DNA of 64,000 nucleotides from Schizosaccharomyces osmophilus (GCF_027921745.1 NC_079238.1:3286001-3350000); one strand, 5' to 3'; shown: positions 11,101-21,420, counted from the first letter of the stretch. The notes: a model not told the origin generated them from the letters alone. Program-made: numbers and translations.

Positions 11101-14100
11101 TAGACCAGTCACTAATTCTCCAGGCACATTCCAACAATAACTCTGATGAACCTTCATGCTTTGCCAACTCCGTTAAAACATCCCACTGCTGTAGTTTTTG
11201 AGCACATAATACCCAATGATCTTCCCAAAGATTGTACTCGGACTCAGAAAAAGGGAACGCTTCACTTCTCGCTTTGGTCTGTGCCTGCTCGTACAACTGC
11301 TGAGCTCTTCCCCACATACCGAGTTGCTCATAAGACAAAGCAACTTGTGTTTGCAAATATTTTGAGGTTCGCCGACAATGCCCATAAAACATATCCTCTT
11401 CACTTAAGGAAGCATACAATTCAGATATGGCATCATTTCGACTTTCCTGAATTTTTATGCTCTGGTAAAGATCCTCTGAATTTTCCAGCTGACCTTCCAA
11501 AAATATAATGGCATCGTGATATATACCATAAAGTTTTCCTAAATACTTGACGAGATGTGGAGGTAATTCAATTTTTGGTGAGCAATTGCAAAACGACGAA
11601 ACGAGTGTCCCGATAACGTTCGGACGATTATTGACTTGCTTAATATGGAATTCACGTGTGAGTAAATAAATTAAAGATTTTGACAAATCATCACGATCAT
11701 AACCATCTAGTGTGGACCAAGCCAGAGGAAAAACCTCGTTCCACAACTTACAAGCTTCCTGATCACTTAAGAGCTGTAAATGCATTAACGGAATTAGCAA
11801 TTCCGAAATTTTTAAGTCCTTGATCTGTTCAAAGAACATATTTTGTTCCCGGAATAGTTCAAGCTTGACTTGGGACTTTTCAGACTGTGATCTTTTACTG
11901 GGGTCCAAATTGATGCTCGGTATCCCGTGTGCTACATCGTCAATTGAAAGGAACCTTAGAGAGTTCTCTGACAAAATAACTTTATCATCTGTATTAATTG
12001 CACCAAGCAATATGTAGTTAGCCTGTTTGATCCAGTAAAAGTTTGGAATTGAATCCCAACTACTGGCTTCAACAATATACTTTAACCTTGAGTAAGCATT
12101 TCGTGACATGCTAGAGTCAAGAATAGTCATAAAATCTAACCTTGTTTCAAAATCACGATAGGTTGTAGCTAATAAAAATGCCTGCTTTAAACGTGCCGTC
12201 AGTTCTGTCTGAACAAAAGCAGGACCACGATAAATCGAAGATACCAAATTATTCGCTTGCTTATGCAATTCATTATTAAATCTTCCTTCATAGGTCTTCA
12301 TTTTTAATAATAATGCTGTTTTTTCCTTAACCGTGAGGAATGAATCCCTTTTTATGACTACCCATTCCTTGGTTACGTTAAGAATATGGCAGCAAAGATG
12401 ATAGCTGGCGCTTTTCTCAATTAGTTGAACTACAACACTTAAAAACCAGCGCCTTTGATCACCCAATGCAGCCATTCTAACTTTTATAATATCGATTAAT
12501 GCTACCAGCAGGTTTGCCGAATCGTTAATAGCAGGAACATTCGTCTTAACCGCTGATTGATAGGAATTTTGTAAAGAAGCAACTATATGATCCTTTGCAA
12601 TTTTTTGAAAAACTTTGTTTAATGCTGTCAACAAGGCATCTAATAATTCGGGCTGACCCTCTTGTAATATTTGCAAATAGCAAATTGTCGCTTCCACATT
12701 CGAACTATTTGAAAGATTGTCGTGCAAAAGTGATGTGAAAGATTGCTTAAACTCATCTACTTCCGTAACTTCTTCCTCATCTTCGACCACAGTTGGACGA
12801 CTTTCTAGTAAAATAATTATAGTCTTCTTAAGAGAAGATGCAATATTCAATCTTCCAGACCTCAAATTTTTGTCTATTAATTTAATTATGTTGGTATGCT
12901 CTCTTTGAACAAAATGTAAGTCTTTATGTTCCAAATATACACCCAAAACTTGCCATGAATTCGCTATGATTATAGCAGCTTTCTCATCATTATCTGTCTT
13001 AGCTAGTAATTTTTCAAAAAAATCCCAGCCAAAATTGTACTCACCCCATCTTGGAATTTTCAAAAACTGACTAAATGTTTGCAGAGCTTTTTTGGTCAAA
13101 CCGGCAGACTCGACTTGCTCCGGGAAAAAAGACAGGTATTTAATGAGAAATGATAGTACGGTTTCAATCACAGAAATGGGAAAGATAGTATCAGACGACA
13201 TGTTAGGTGTATCAGAATCAAGCAACTTTTTCTGCCATAGGTAGAGAACATTGACCAAATCTATAGCAAGAAAACGAGGTTCATGACCAGATAAGGAAAC
13301 CAGCTTGGGTAATGCATTAATAATTGGAACAACAAAATGTTTTGAGTTTTTGAAAAACAAATCAGGTGCTTTGCAAATGATTCGATAAACATTTAAAGAC
13401 TGAGAGATATTTTGCATGTCCTCGGATAAAACAAGACGCGGAAGCTTAGCCCAAAGAGGAAAAGAAGCATCAGATGGGCTTGGAAGACGGGTAACTAAAA
13501 CAGGAAGTAAACAATCCAAGGAAAAATCCAAAAATGATCGAACCTCCGATTGGTATGCTTTTAATAAGGATACGTATACAGGGGTAACAATTTTAGCAGG
13601 AGTATCATAGACAGCAATAAAGCAAGAAACGGCTGCATATGCAGCTTGTTTCACCATCGGGTCGTCTGATTTCAAATAATTCCAAGCTGACATTATAATG
13701 CTTTTTCTGTAATCATTCAGCATATTAGAATGATATTTACAAAGACCTGTAGACAAACATAGAATTTCCATTCGAAAAGAATCCGAGGTTGTTAAACTGT
13801 CGCTAACTTCGCGGACAGACAAACGCCATATATTATTATATACTGCGTGAACAACTTCCTTATCGATAAAATTATTTTCTTGAACAGCTGAAAAAATAAG
13901 AGGATTCATTACTTTTTCAAGTAAAAAAGACTTGAAAGACGGTCTTACAGATTTGTCAGCCAATATGCTTGAGCAAATAAGAAAAACGTTCTTTTTGCTA
14001 GACGCATTTCCTTCAAGTAAAGATTGACATAAAATATCAATGTATGTAGGCAAAAAATTATTTATGTCCTCCGCTTTATATCGAAAAACCTCAAGTGCAA

Positions 14101-17100
14101 ATTCTAACTTTTTGTCTATTAAATCCAATAATGACAGCAATAATTTAGTTATTGAATCCAAACAAGACGAAAGACAAAGATACGCCCAACCATTGAAATT
14201 ATTTAACGTTTCGTATATAGATTTGGAAAGTACAATCAACTTAGCAGAAACGACACCCGCATTTGAAATTGTGCCAACATTAGAAAACATTTCCTCCATA
14301 ACGCTTACCGCAAATATCGGTGTCAAGTTATCGGAACTTAAAGTTTGGGAAACTAGTTCAACAATCTTGTCCCAAAACGACGCAGAAATTTCACGAAGTT
14401 GATCACATGCTGGATCTTTCAACGCTTGCAAATGCCAGGCAACTATGTCAGGGTTGCTTAAATGGTTAATAGCGTAAACCCAAGAATCTTTAGCATGAAA
14501 ATTTAAAAAACTATTTAAAGGGCGTCTCAATGGGCTTGACAAAAACCGACGAATAACTTTTTCAACATTTCCCACTGATGTTATTAAGTCACCCAAAAAC
14601 TGCACTGATAAAGGAGGCAAATCTTTAAAAACACTAACGAGCGTGACAATAACATCTATCCTTTGATTACTATTCAAGGAATAAATCGACAAACGTTCCA
14701 ATTCATTTGTGTCAGACAGCGCTGAAAAGTGTTGTAATAATTTTCGACCTATTTCAACTTTAAAATAATTCGTCAGCAGTCTTAACAGCCTAGAAAGACC
14801 CTCAAGACAATTAACAGATAACTTGTTGTGATCTGATAAATTCATCAGAATAGGTCGCAAGCCACTTTGAAGTAATTCTTTCGGTAGTTTTTGATTTTGG
14901 GACAACACATATTTTAACGCAGACATAGCCACAGAGTATATATCTTGTTGAGATGAATACAAAGACTTAAAGAAGATTGCAATTATTTTAGTTCTCGTTG
15001 GGAAATGTTGAGGATGGTCAAATTTCAAGGTTACCAGAGAAGAAAAAAGTAATTGTAAACAGGTAGCCCGCAACTTTCTTAACGACGATGTATCTTTGCT
15101 TTGTGAAGTTTTCAACATCGTAACTAAAGCATCGTCTTCTGCATCAGCTAACGCTATAGTTTCTCGAAACAATCTAATCAATTCATCGCTTAAGCCCAGG
15201 AATGATGGAGCCTGCTGTAAACAGTAATTTATGGCGTCTATATGTCCAATCTGAATTGTAAACGGAAGCGCTCTCAACGGCTTTCCAAATATAGGACCCA
15301 GTAATGCTTCTTTCGCAGGAGATAAGAGGGTTTCAATAGTAATCCCACAATCTTTTGAAATAGTTTCAATTAATTGCTTAACCGTTGCACGTATTTGATC
15401 ATTTGGATGGGGTAATTCGAGACAAAAGGGCATAAAAATTGAAGATATATGTTTAAGTTTATCTTCAAGGTGAGCAACATTGTCGGTGCAGTATTGTCTT
15501 ACCACATCAATTACAAATTCCTGAACTTCAGCTAGCCGTAGAACGCCAAAGTTTGATGGAGTATCCTTCAAAATAAAAAATAAGGCTCTCAGTATTTCTG
15601 TCAGTTTATATTCAAGCCAATGCCTTTTATCTAATGTGCATGAAAATAAAGCCCTTAGCCCTAAAAATCCAGCATTTTTCTGGTACCATAATTCCATATA
15701 ACAATATTGACACAACGTTCTAAAAAGCTGCTGGAAGCTAGGGAGTTTCCAAATATTGGACTCACAATCCATCAAAACTTTATGCGTATCTAAATAGTGA
15801 TTCATCAAAGCCAACGAATTTTCTCTTGTTGTAGTATTTTCGGAACACAGAGAGAGTAAAATTCCATCAATAAAACTTGTAATGTCAAGATAGCTTGAAT
15901 TCGCTTCCCTTATAAATACTTCCTGCTGATCTTTTAAAGCCAAGTTTTCATAAAACCTTAATACGCTGGAAATTACAATCCATTCAGCTGAACGTTGAAG
16001 AACAAAACCGGCTTCATCTTTGAAATTGCTGAACGCTTGAGCTTCAATCAAAGACTTAAAAATTGTAGATACAACTAAGGTTTGTTGATAAAACTTCTCA
16101 TTTTTTATAGGACCTAACCCATAAACGTTTATATTCTCAATTTGCTCGCTTAAAAGTTCAGCCAAATTACAGGAGATTGTATGCACTTTATCCCATATGG
16201 TATTGGGGTCGACAGAAGATTCAAAAAGGGCTAACAAAGAACCCTTTAAAAATCGAAATGCATCAGATTTCTCGGTTTGGGATGACTTTTGATCATATAT
16301 AGTCGAAGAAGCAGCAAACAAGTACTGGGAAAAATGAAAGTCCATTGATTTATTCGAGTTGAAGAACGAAAATTTTAATGCTGAGAGATCGCTCGGTCCT
16401 TTAATGTTATCAAACCCAAATGTACCAATGGAAATCTGTCGGTTTCTTCCACCCATTTTTCCTAAAATCCGAACCGCACTTTGGTGTAAGTGCATATTTG
16501 ATTGAGTTAAACGTAAATGATTCCATAGTGATGATAATAAATCAGACATTATAGGTTCCAACAGAGCATCAAAAAATTCCTGAGTGAGATTATCCAAGCA
16601 TAATTCAAAAATTCGAAGACCCTGACTAGCAATTTCGGGAGAGCCTTTGAACGCAATGACAAGAGGCTTCATCAGATAATTCATATGGGGAAGAAGAACA
16701 CTTAATCTAATAGGCAACGTCAAGCAGAGCTCAGCATAAAGTTCTTTGTGAGAAGTAAGGGTAGCAGTATACATTAACCTATTAAATGATTCTAACATTA
16801 GTTGCAGTAATGGCAAGATTTCTTTATAAAGGGAGTCAAATTTGCCTCCACTGATATTTCGAAACAGAGCCTTTAACAGATAGGCATAATTCAAAGGATG
16901 TGAAGCACTAGCAGAAGATTCTAAACAACTAGATATTATAAACGAAATGTGGGGATGTAATACTTCCTCATTTCTTTCCGGATAAACATTAACGGTCATA
17001 AACGCAAGCTTAAATAAACGAAGTAAGACAGATATTTCCGAAGATTGATCAGTGCCAACTTTCAAAATGTTTTTGCATAAAAAAGAGAGGACAATGTTTG

Positions 17101-19063
17101 TACAGTTCACTGAAGTTAACTCGGCTGTCATCCATGACTGAATCAAGTGCAACAACGCAAGATTTTCAACTAAACAATCAAAAACTTTTGGAAAAGTGGT
17201 TTCCAAAATCTCAACAAAACTTGAAGGATCCATACGGATGTACAGTGTTGCTAGAACCTCTATAAGTTCTTTTTGTTCCACCAACTTTGTTGTTTGGGCT
17301 ATAGATACTGGTTCCTGAGAAGAAGAAACAGACTTTTCACTTTTAATAAAATCCTCGGACTCTTCAACTTGATAATATCGGAAACCTTTTAAGCATTCAA
17401 TGAGTAAATCGCTTATAATGTCTAATTCAAATCTTGAGCCAAAATGTAACTTTGACGACCATTCTTGCTGCGTAAAAATTGATCCAGATGGGACAGGCAA
17501 ATTACATTGTTTTAATCCATAAAAAACCGTTTTCAATCCAAGTACGATGTTTTTAAATAGGAACAGCCGATCTTTTATCTTGTCCGGTATAGAAACTTCC
17601 GGTGAAGCGCTCGGGTTCCTAAACATTGGTAAATCATGGACTTTATCGTTAACATCATCAACATCATCAGGCTTTTTCACATTATTTTGAAGTTGTTCCA
17701 AATCAAAATTAAGGAGTTGAAGCTTCCTCAGAAGATTATTAAGTATTACAAACAAAAGAGGACGACGAACTGAAAAGTCGTCAAAGGCAACAATTGTCTC
17801 TATCATGTTTAGAATCAATTTCGTAGCCATGGCTTGTATTGCAGAAGTATAACTTGCTTCCATAATAACGCCAAAATAAATATTTATAGCTTTGTACACT
17901 TGGTTCGGTGTAAGATCCATCCGTACGTGATGAAGCAAATCAGCCAATGTACTAAACGCCATTGGCTTCAAATAATGTTGAGCACTTACACCTTGGCCAA
18001 CTAAAATTTTAATATCCAACAATTGGTCTATGTAAGGAATGAAACTTCTCAAATAATCCGTCGAGAGAATATGCCTTGTAGCGACAAGCAGTTCCTTCCT
18101 TGTATGATATAACTCGGAAGGGCAATCAGTGAATAATTGCATTGTGCAATGGGCAATCGAACTCTCGAACTGTTTTAAAGATGGGCCAAAACCACGGATT
18201 AAATATGCAAGGAAAGAAAAGGATTTGACTTGGGCAGACATCAGATCGTTATATTGAGAGTTTCGTCGCAAAGACGGTACGACACCGGAAAAAACTTCAT
18301 TTTGGGAGGCAGCTAATCTATGAGCCTCGGCTTGCGGCGTTGGACGAAGAGATATAAATTGGACAGCTAGGGATGCAAGTATAGGTAACCATTTCGGAAT
18401 TAAGTCTTTGTAGGATTGGAATAAGAGAAACACTATAACAGGACATTCATTAAGCATTTTAAAGCTTAAGGAAGCTTTAGGGATGAGTTTTGAACCTGTA
18501 GATTCAAAGCCAATTTCTGTAGGAGAAGCAGATAAAGGCCCAGAGGCAGGATGAGAGGAGGGAGTACTTGGGCCAGACCGTGAAGGGACAGCTTCTGCAA
18601 TGACAGAAGGCATTGAATTGTAAGCATCGGCAACAAGACTTAAAAAATCGTTCACATGCGCTTTAGAAGCTACACTAAAGTCTTTGAATAAATGAACTAT
18701 TAGTTTTAGAGCTAAAACAACCATTTCCTCATTATCATTGACTATAATTGGCAAGAGCAGCTTGAAGGTTCTGTCAACCCAAGCTTCGAACTCATTGTAC
18801 ATTGAGATTTTCTTGAGTACTTCTAGTAAGGTAATGCGAAGCCGGTGAGTAGCTGCTAAGGATGAAAAGACAGGTTGTTCTTTCTCAAGAAGCATCATAA
18901 TTGCTTCCAATAGAGGTTTCAAAGGTTCAAAAACTCTTCTTTGACTAAGTAATACATCGTCCAATGCATCTCGAATTTCAATTGCAGTGTTTGTCTTCTG
19001 TTTCGAATCCAATCCAACATCACATAGCCGATTACACCAATACTCACATTGTGTTCCGTCCAT
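8168..19063 (-). CDS. tra1: Tra1, giant PIKK-like pseudokinase scaffold of SAGA
   Basis: One uninterrupted frame of 3631 codons, starting at the ATG at 19063. Tra1 is the activator-binding subunit of the SAGA histone acetyltransferase. The first about 2500 residues are HEAT-type helical repeats, followed by a FAT region (YLQTQVALSYEQLGMWGRAQ, KAGLDIVSNTNLMYFNSRQK), a PI3K-like domain near the C-terminus and a FATC tail ending MDVLWAPWI. The kinase fold is dead: where active PIKKs have the GDRHxxN loop, this reads LSINNRVPSKI, and no DFG is present. Fission yeasts carry two paralogs, Tra1 (SAGA) and Tra2 (NuA4). I choose Tra1 because it sits between mcs2 and ubc7, as I recall for S. pombe tra1 (SPBP16F5.03c). 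S. pombe Tra1 is slightly longer (about 3700 aa). Antisense open frames of 60-120 codons inside it are shadows. Confidence 0.93.
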   Translation of the reverse strand: MDGTQCEYWCNRLCDVGLDSKQKTNTAIEIRDALDDVLLSQRRVFEPLKPLLEAIMMLLEKEQPVFSSLAATHRLRITLLEVLKKISMYNEFEAWVDRTFKLLLPIIVNDNEEMVVLALKLIVHLFKDFSVASKAHVNDFLSLVADAYNSMPSVIAEAVPSRSGPSTPSSHPASGPLSASPTEIGFESTGSKLIPKASLSFKMLNECPVIVFLLFQSYKDLIPKWLPILASLAVQFISLRPTPQAEAHRLAASQNEVFSGVVPSLRRNSQYNDLMSAQVKSFSFLAYLIRGFGPSLKQFESSIAHCTMQLFTDCPSELYHTRKELLVATRHILSTDYLRSFIPYIDQLLDIKILVGQGVSAQHYLKPMAFSTLADLLHHVRMDLTPNQVYKAINIYFGVIMEASYTSAIQAMATKLILNMIETIVAFDDFSVRRPLLFVILNNLLRKLQLLNFDLEQLQNNVKKPDDVDDVNDKVHDLPMFRNPSASPEVSIPDKIKDRLFLFKNIVLGLKTVFYGLKQCNLPVPSGSIFTQQEWSSKLHFGSRFELDIISDLLIECLKGFRYYQVEESEDFIKSEKSVSSSQEPVSIAQTTKLVEQKELIEVLATLYIRMDPSSFVEILETTFPKVFDCLVENLALLHLIQSWMTAELTSVNCTNIVLSFLCKNILKVGTDQSSEISVLLRLFKLAFMTVNVYPERNEEVLHPHISFIISSCLESSASASHPLNYAYLLKALFRNISGGKFDSLYKEILPLLQLMLESFNRLMYTATLTSHKELYAELCLTLPIRLSVLLPHMNYLMKPLVIAFKGSPEIASQGLRIFELCLDNLTQEFFDALLEPIMSDLLSSLWNHLRLTQSNMHLHQSAVRILGKMGGRNRQISIGTFGFDNIKGPSDLSALKFSFFNSNKSMDFHFSQYLFAASSTIYDQKSSQTEKSDAFRFLKGSLLALFESSVDPNTIWDKVHTISCNLAELLSEQIENINVYGLGPIKNEKFYQQTLVVSTIFKSLIEAQAFSNFKDEAGFVLQRSAEWIVISSVLRFYENLALKDQQEVFIREANSSYLDITSFIDGILLSLCSENTTTRENSLALMNHYLDTHKVLMDCESNIWKLPSFQQLFRTLCQYCYMELWYQKNAGFLGLRALFSCTLDKRHWLEYKLTEILRALFFILKDTPSNFGVLRLAEVQEFVIDVVRQYCTDNVAHLEDKLKHISSIFMPFCLELPHPNDQIRATVKQLIETISKDCGITIETLLSPAKEALLGPIFGKPLRALPFTIQIGHIDAINYCLQQAPSFLGLSDELIRLFRETIALADAEDDALVTMLKTSQSKDTSSLRKLRATCLQLLFSSLVTLKFDHPQHFPTRTKIIAIFFKSLYSSQQDIYSVAMSALKYVLSQNQKLPKELLQSGLRPILMNLSDHNKLSVNCLEGLSRLLRLLTNYFKVEIGRKLLQHFSALSDTNELERLSIYSLNSNQRIDVIVTLVSVFKDLPPLSVQFLGDLITSVGNVEKVIRRFLSSPLRRPLNSFLNFHAKDSWVYAINHLSNPDIVAWHLQALKDPACDQLREISASFWDKIVELVSQTLSSDNLTPIFAVSVMEEMFSNVGTISNAGVVSAKLIVLSKSIYETLNNFNGWAYLCLSSCLDSITKLLLSLLDLIDKKLEFALEVFRYKAEDINNFLPTYIDILCQSLLEGNASSKKNVFLICSSILADKSVRPSFKSFLLEKVMNPLIFSAVQENNFIDKEVVHAVYNNIWRLSVREVSDSLTTSDSFRMEILCLSTGLCKYHSNMLNDYRKSIIMSAWNYLKSDDPMVKQAAYAAVSCFIAVYDTPAKIVTPVYVSLLKAYQSEVRSFLDFSLDCLLPVLVTRLPSPSDASFPLWAKLPRLVLSEDMQNISQSLNVYRIICKAPDLFFKNSKHFVVPIINALPKLVSLSGHEPRFLAIDLVNVLYLWQKKLLDSDTPNMSSDTIFPISVIETVLSFLIKYLSFFPEQVESAGLTKKALQTFSQFLKIPRWGEYNFGWDFFEKLLAKTDNDEKAAIIIANSWQVLGVYLEHKDLHFVQREHTNIIKLIDKNLRSGRLNIASSLKKTIIILLESRPTVVEDEEEVTEVDEFKQSFTSLLHDNLSNSSNVEATICYLQILQEGQPELLDALLTALNKVFQKIAKDHIVASLQNSYQSAVKTNVPAINDSANLLVALIDIIKVRMAALGDQRRWFLSVVVQLIEKSASYHLCCHILNVTKEWVVIKRDSFLTVKEKTALLLKMKTYEGRFNNELHKQANNLVSSIYRGPAFVQTELTARLKQAFLLATTYRDFETRLDFMTILDSSMSRNAYSRLKYIVEASSWDSIPNFYWIKQANYILLGAINTDDKVILSENSLRFLSIDDVAHGIPSINLDPSKRSQSEKSQVKLELFREQNMFFEQIKDLKISELLIPLMHLQLLSDQEACKLWNEVFPLAWSTLDGYDRDDLSKSLIYLLTREFHIKQVNNRPNVIGTLVSSFCNCSPKIELPPHLVKYLGKLYGIYHDAIIFLEGQLENSEDLYQSIKIQESRNDAISELYASLSEEDMFYGHCRRTSKYLQTQVALSYEQLGMWGRAQQLYEQAQTKARSEAFPFSESEYNLWEDHWVLCAQKLQQWDVLTELAKHEGSSELLLECAWRISDWSSNRESLEVAIKSLSDIPTPRKLTFQSFMTLQKSLNQPTSVKEFHQTLAEAIHLALLKWHQLPEKINQSHFPLLHLFQQFVELQEASNIYSYLSSINSQNLPTNVQCIKSALQVWQERLPNVWDDIGLWRDLLSWRQIIFSMVNRIYLPLIPKVQSTGNDPSSSSNTSFFFRGYHETAWLINRFAHVARKHKLPSVCLNQLTKIYSLPNIEIQEAFYKLREQVLCYLQNPKELKAGLDIVSNTNLMYFNSRQKSEFYSLKGKFLEKLGRDDEANQTYAAAVQVDLGLSEAWAEWGRYNDLNFRKSPENISAACNAVSCYLQAAGTYETYHARKMLVRVLWILSLDNEEKLITKSYESYKGEIPGWHWLTFIPQLLNNLAKNDKRVAPQVLKKVAKSYPQALFFLLRTAREELFQLKRAETTSQEQQAVKSETTEDFPAKPSWDYADEIMSILKTAYPLMALTMETLVDQIQTRFKGENDEDAFRLIIALLNDAMQHSIRSGILTEETRRPSSTESNLSLFVDNILPTPYKEKFRREFIDTPMGLKAYIRQLRKWRSYFERLLGKAPKKQYLEHYSSFLCEFHHQKFDEIEVFGQYLLHKDNNNNFSCIERFSPEVEFVVGHGVCYRKIIVRDNGGKLHSFVVQYPSGRNCRREERIMQFTRYLNDALNANTETRRRCLNFYVPAAVPLSSHIRLLQDQPSSVSLQRVYEEYSDMKKFSKDEPANAFTDELSKWMQNAASRFTSESNESEKQATKKELFTKRFTIYEEIQKLFVPSTMLKDYFSNTFTNFSDFWLFRKSFSYQYACFSFLTYILSINNRVPSKIYFSKKSGSVWTSEALPAMISSSPVYHNGEVVPFRFTPNISEFIGRTCRDGLLGPSIMAIARALSKPGFDLNMILGIFVADDVQWWINQHNKPQTAGFDFREKVISNSDLIVRRVASLSQVAFGNLPVNQTAIDYLTQASSAKVLAQMDVLWAPWI

Positions 19064-19580
19064 GGAATATATGGATCCAATAGCAGTATGTAAACTGAGT
19101 TAGTCCCTTCTCTACTATTATTTTTTGTCTAAGACCGTCAACGGTGGTGGATATAAAATAGGATAAGACTGGAGTGAGCTTAGAGTAAAGACTCGGTTAA
19201 GATTTGTAAACTCTTAGCAGAAGAAATTCATTAAACCATTCAGCGATTAAATTACGACCAGTTCTTAAGTAAAAAAAAGGATTTTTACACAACAGAAATA
19301 TTTTTTCACTATTATTTATAGCGATCTAAACATTTCTTTTTCCTATTCAAAAGAATCTCCTAATATGATCTTGTGAATACTAAAGAGCACACTATTCAAC
19401 ATTACTGAAGTACTGGCTACCTCTAAATAAATGAACAGTTTAGGGAACCTAGAATTAATTGAAAAGTTCGACCTTTTAAAGAAGGTTTGGGAAGTTTCCT
19501 TCTGTCACAAATATACAATAACAAAAAAGACTTGGTCCCTAAAAAAGTTGTACTATTAATTCATTTCAAAGATCGGCAAA
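19064..19580. other. Divergent promoter region tra1 / ubc7
   Basis: 517 bp between the two start codons. It is AT-rich with no coding frame and no RNA gene that I can recognise. It presumably holds both promoters. Confidence 0.6.
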
Positions 19581-20343
19581 ATGAGTAAGGCAATGGCACT
19601 GCGTCGCTTGATGAAAGAGTACAAGGAGTTGACTGAGAATGGTCCTGATGGAATTACAGCAGGACCTTCAAATGAGGATGACTTTTTTTATTGGGATTGC
19701 CTGGTTCAAGGACCCGACGGTACTCCCTACGAAGGTGGGTTGTATCCGGCGTCTCTTAAGTTCCCCCCGGTATGATTGCGATGGTGTGGACTCTTCGTAA
19801 ATGGGCATTCCATTCTTTTGACTCAATTAATTCTAAGCGTCTTAATGAAGAGCAGATATAAATTGAACTTTAGAATACCCACATTAAGCTTTGAATGAGT
19901 ATGCTCTTCAGATCATACTCATTGAGCTGATATGAGAGTTCAGTTAATAGGCTTGAATTTTTTGCTAATCGAATTATAGGATTATCCTCTAGGTCCACCC
20001 ACATTAAAATTCGAGTGTGAGTTTTTTCATCCTAACGGTAAGAGACGCAGCTTCGTTGCCATATGTTTCTTTAATTAACAAATTTCAAGTCTATCCAGAT
20101 GGTACAGTCTGTATTTCTATTTTACATGCTCCTGGAGATGATCCCAACATGTATGAGTCATCATCTGAACGATGGTCGCCGGTGCAGTCTGTAGAAAAAA
20201 TCTTGCTTTCTGTGATGTCAATGTTGGCAGAGCCGAACGATGAGAGTGGTGCCAATATAGACGCCTGCAAACTATACAGAGAAAATTATGAGTATTATTG
20301 CCATGTCGTCCGAAAGCTAGCTCGTAAAACTTTGGGTCTTTAA
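19581..20343 (+). CDS. ubc7: Ubiquitin-conjugating enzyme E2 Ubc7 (ERAD)
   Basis: Three exons, 19581-19769, 19980-20037 and 20090-20343, encode 166 aa. The protein is a cytosolic E2 recruited to the ER, where it works with Hrd1/Doa10-type ligases in ER-associated degradation and sterol-regulated proteolysis. The active-site cysteine is Cys90 in [13 protein letters not shown], preceded by the HPN motif at residues 80-82. The insertion after the active site ([19 protein letters not shown]) is the acidic loop that separates the Ubc7/Cdc34 class from shorter E2s. The first intron is 210 nt, long for this genome; the second is 52 nt. Exon joins restore [16 protein letters not shown] without a gap. 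The length equals what I recall for S. pombe Ubc7. Confidence 0.95.
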
Positions 20344-20655
20344 AATGGTATTCAAAAAGTATAGAAGTTCTACTTATCCTTTATGTTGCTGACGCTTTTT
20401 TTGTTTCCATTACTCACTTTTCTTTCCTATGCTCCTCATGTCAGCTTTAAAGATTCTGCATTTGCAATAATTTATATTCGAACAAATAAATTCATCAACT
20501 ATTTTTTGAAGAATAATAAAGTACAATTTAACTACTATTGTAAACTTTCCAAGAACTAAGAACCAAAAATATAGAGTCGCCGTTAGCTTCTATTATAAGC
20601 CGTCAGAAGATTTGAGAAGCCAAAAATATGCAAACAAAGCTTGAAACTTATCCTC

Positions 20656-21093
20656 TCAAAAACTTTCCTGCTCATTCGGCTCTGTTTCTTCGTTTTCATT
20701 ACTTTTCGCGATTTCGTAATCAAGAAACAGCTCCATCACCTTTTGTTGATTCCGCACGTCGGCTTCATAAATTGCACTTTTATCGTGGTTATTTTTAAGA
20801 TGAAGATCTCCGCCAGCCTCTAATACTAACTTGCAGATATCAGCATGTCCATTTAGAGCTGCCCAGTGCATGGCTGTATTTCCGCTAGAGTTTTGAGCAT
20901 TCACAGTCTCTGGGGATAAATGGGGCAAAATTTTTTGGACGATATGAGTGTATCCATTAGCGCTTGCCATATGAAGTCCAGAATTTCCGTTTTCGTCTCT
21001 ACGATTTAGTTCACCAGGGCATTTTTCCAAAATTTCATCCAGCATCTCATCGTCAGGAGCTCGGCATGCGTATATGAGATCTTCAACATCCAT
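20656..21093 (-). CDS. yar1: Ankyrin-repeat ribosome-assembly protein, Yar1-like
   Basis: An intronless 145-aa frame. Two clear ankyrin repeats are present (DENGNSGLHMASANGYTHIV at about 34-53, then NSSGNTAMHWAALNGHADIC at about 68-87), plus a weaker third ending near residue 125 and an acidic tail (NENEETEPNEQESF). This is the layout of Yar1, the chaperone that binds Rps3 and escorts it to the nucleus. In S. pombe the ankyrin protein SPBP16F5.05c sits in this place, between ubc7 and nop8, so synteny supports the call. The start at 21093 is the first ATG of the frame; an in-frame stop lies just upstream. The ATG overlaps the stop codon of a possible upstream ORF (TAATG), described separately. 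Confidence 0.82.
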   Translation of the reverse strand: MDVEDLIYACRAPDDEMLDEILEKCPGELNRRDENGNSGLHMASANGYTHIVQKILPHLSPETVNAQNSSGNTAMHWAALNGHADICKLVLEAGGDLHLKNNHDKSAIYEADVRNQQKVMELFLDYEIAKSNENEETEPNEQESF

Positions 21094-21360
21094 TATGAAT
21101 CAAGTTTACACCTACAGGTTAAAAGATTAGCTTTAAATCGCCTTTGTTTACGTTGAAAGGGGCCCAAGGAATTTTTTATGGTGGTTACCGCGGCCAAGTT
21201 CTTTAACCCGCGGCACCTCCACCAATCCATCAAGAATTGTTTCTACTGCTGAATTCAAACCGATTATTACTCTGTGAAGGTTGTGTCTTGTACAAAAGGT
21301 TTTTTTATATTTTGTATCTTTTTCAAGTAATGAGTTTGAAGTTGGATTAAAAAATTGCAT
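21093..21360 (-). CDS. Possible small upstream protein / uORF of yar1 (70 aa, or 75 aa if spliced)
   Basis: On the yar1 strand an ATG at 21360 opens 70 codons (MQFFNPTSNSLLEKDT at the start, GRGNHHKKFLGPLST at the end), stopping at 21148. The stop codon lies inside a GTAAAC that could be a 5' splice site: with a 40-nt intron 21151-21112 (branch GCTAAT, end CTGTAG) the frame continues through 21111 and ends at TAA 21095-21093, overlapping the yar1 ATG. I recognise no family; the middle part looks like an amphipathic helix (HRVIIGLNSAVETILDGLVE). It could be an independent small gene, a regulatory uORF, or chance. If only the intron is real, it would be a 5' UTR intron of yar1. Confidence 0.3.
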
Positions 21361-21420
21361 TTTCACGTTCTATTATTAGCATATTTTTTATAATTGTTGA
21401 CATTGCAGTTAATTACCCTC

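Noticed and set aside
11146-11508. Antisense open frames of 60-120 codons inside tra1 (here and at 14040-14402, 8558-8773 and others)
   Set aside because: They lie wholly opposite a continuous, well-conserved coding frame and resemble no protein; expected by chance opposite a 10.9-kb AT-rich gene.
21394-21420. Longer Nop8 N-terminus
   Set aside because: It would need a TTG start; the ATG at 21421 begins directly before the RRM, as in the family.
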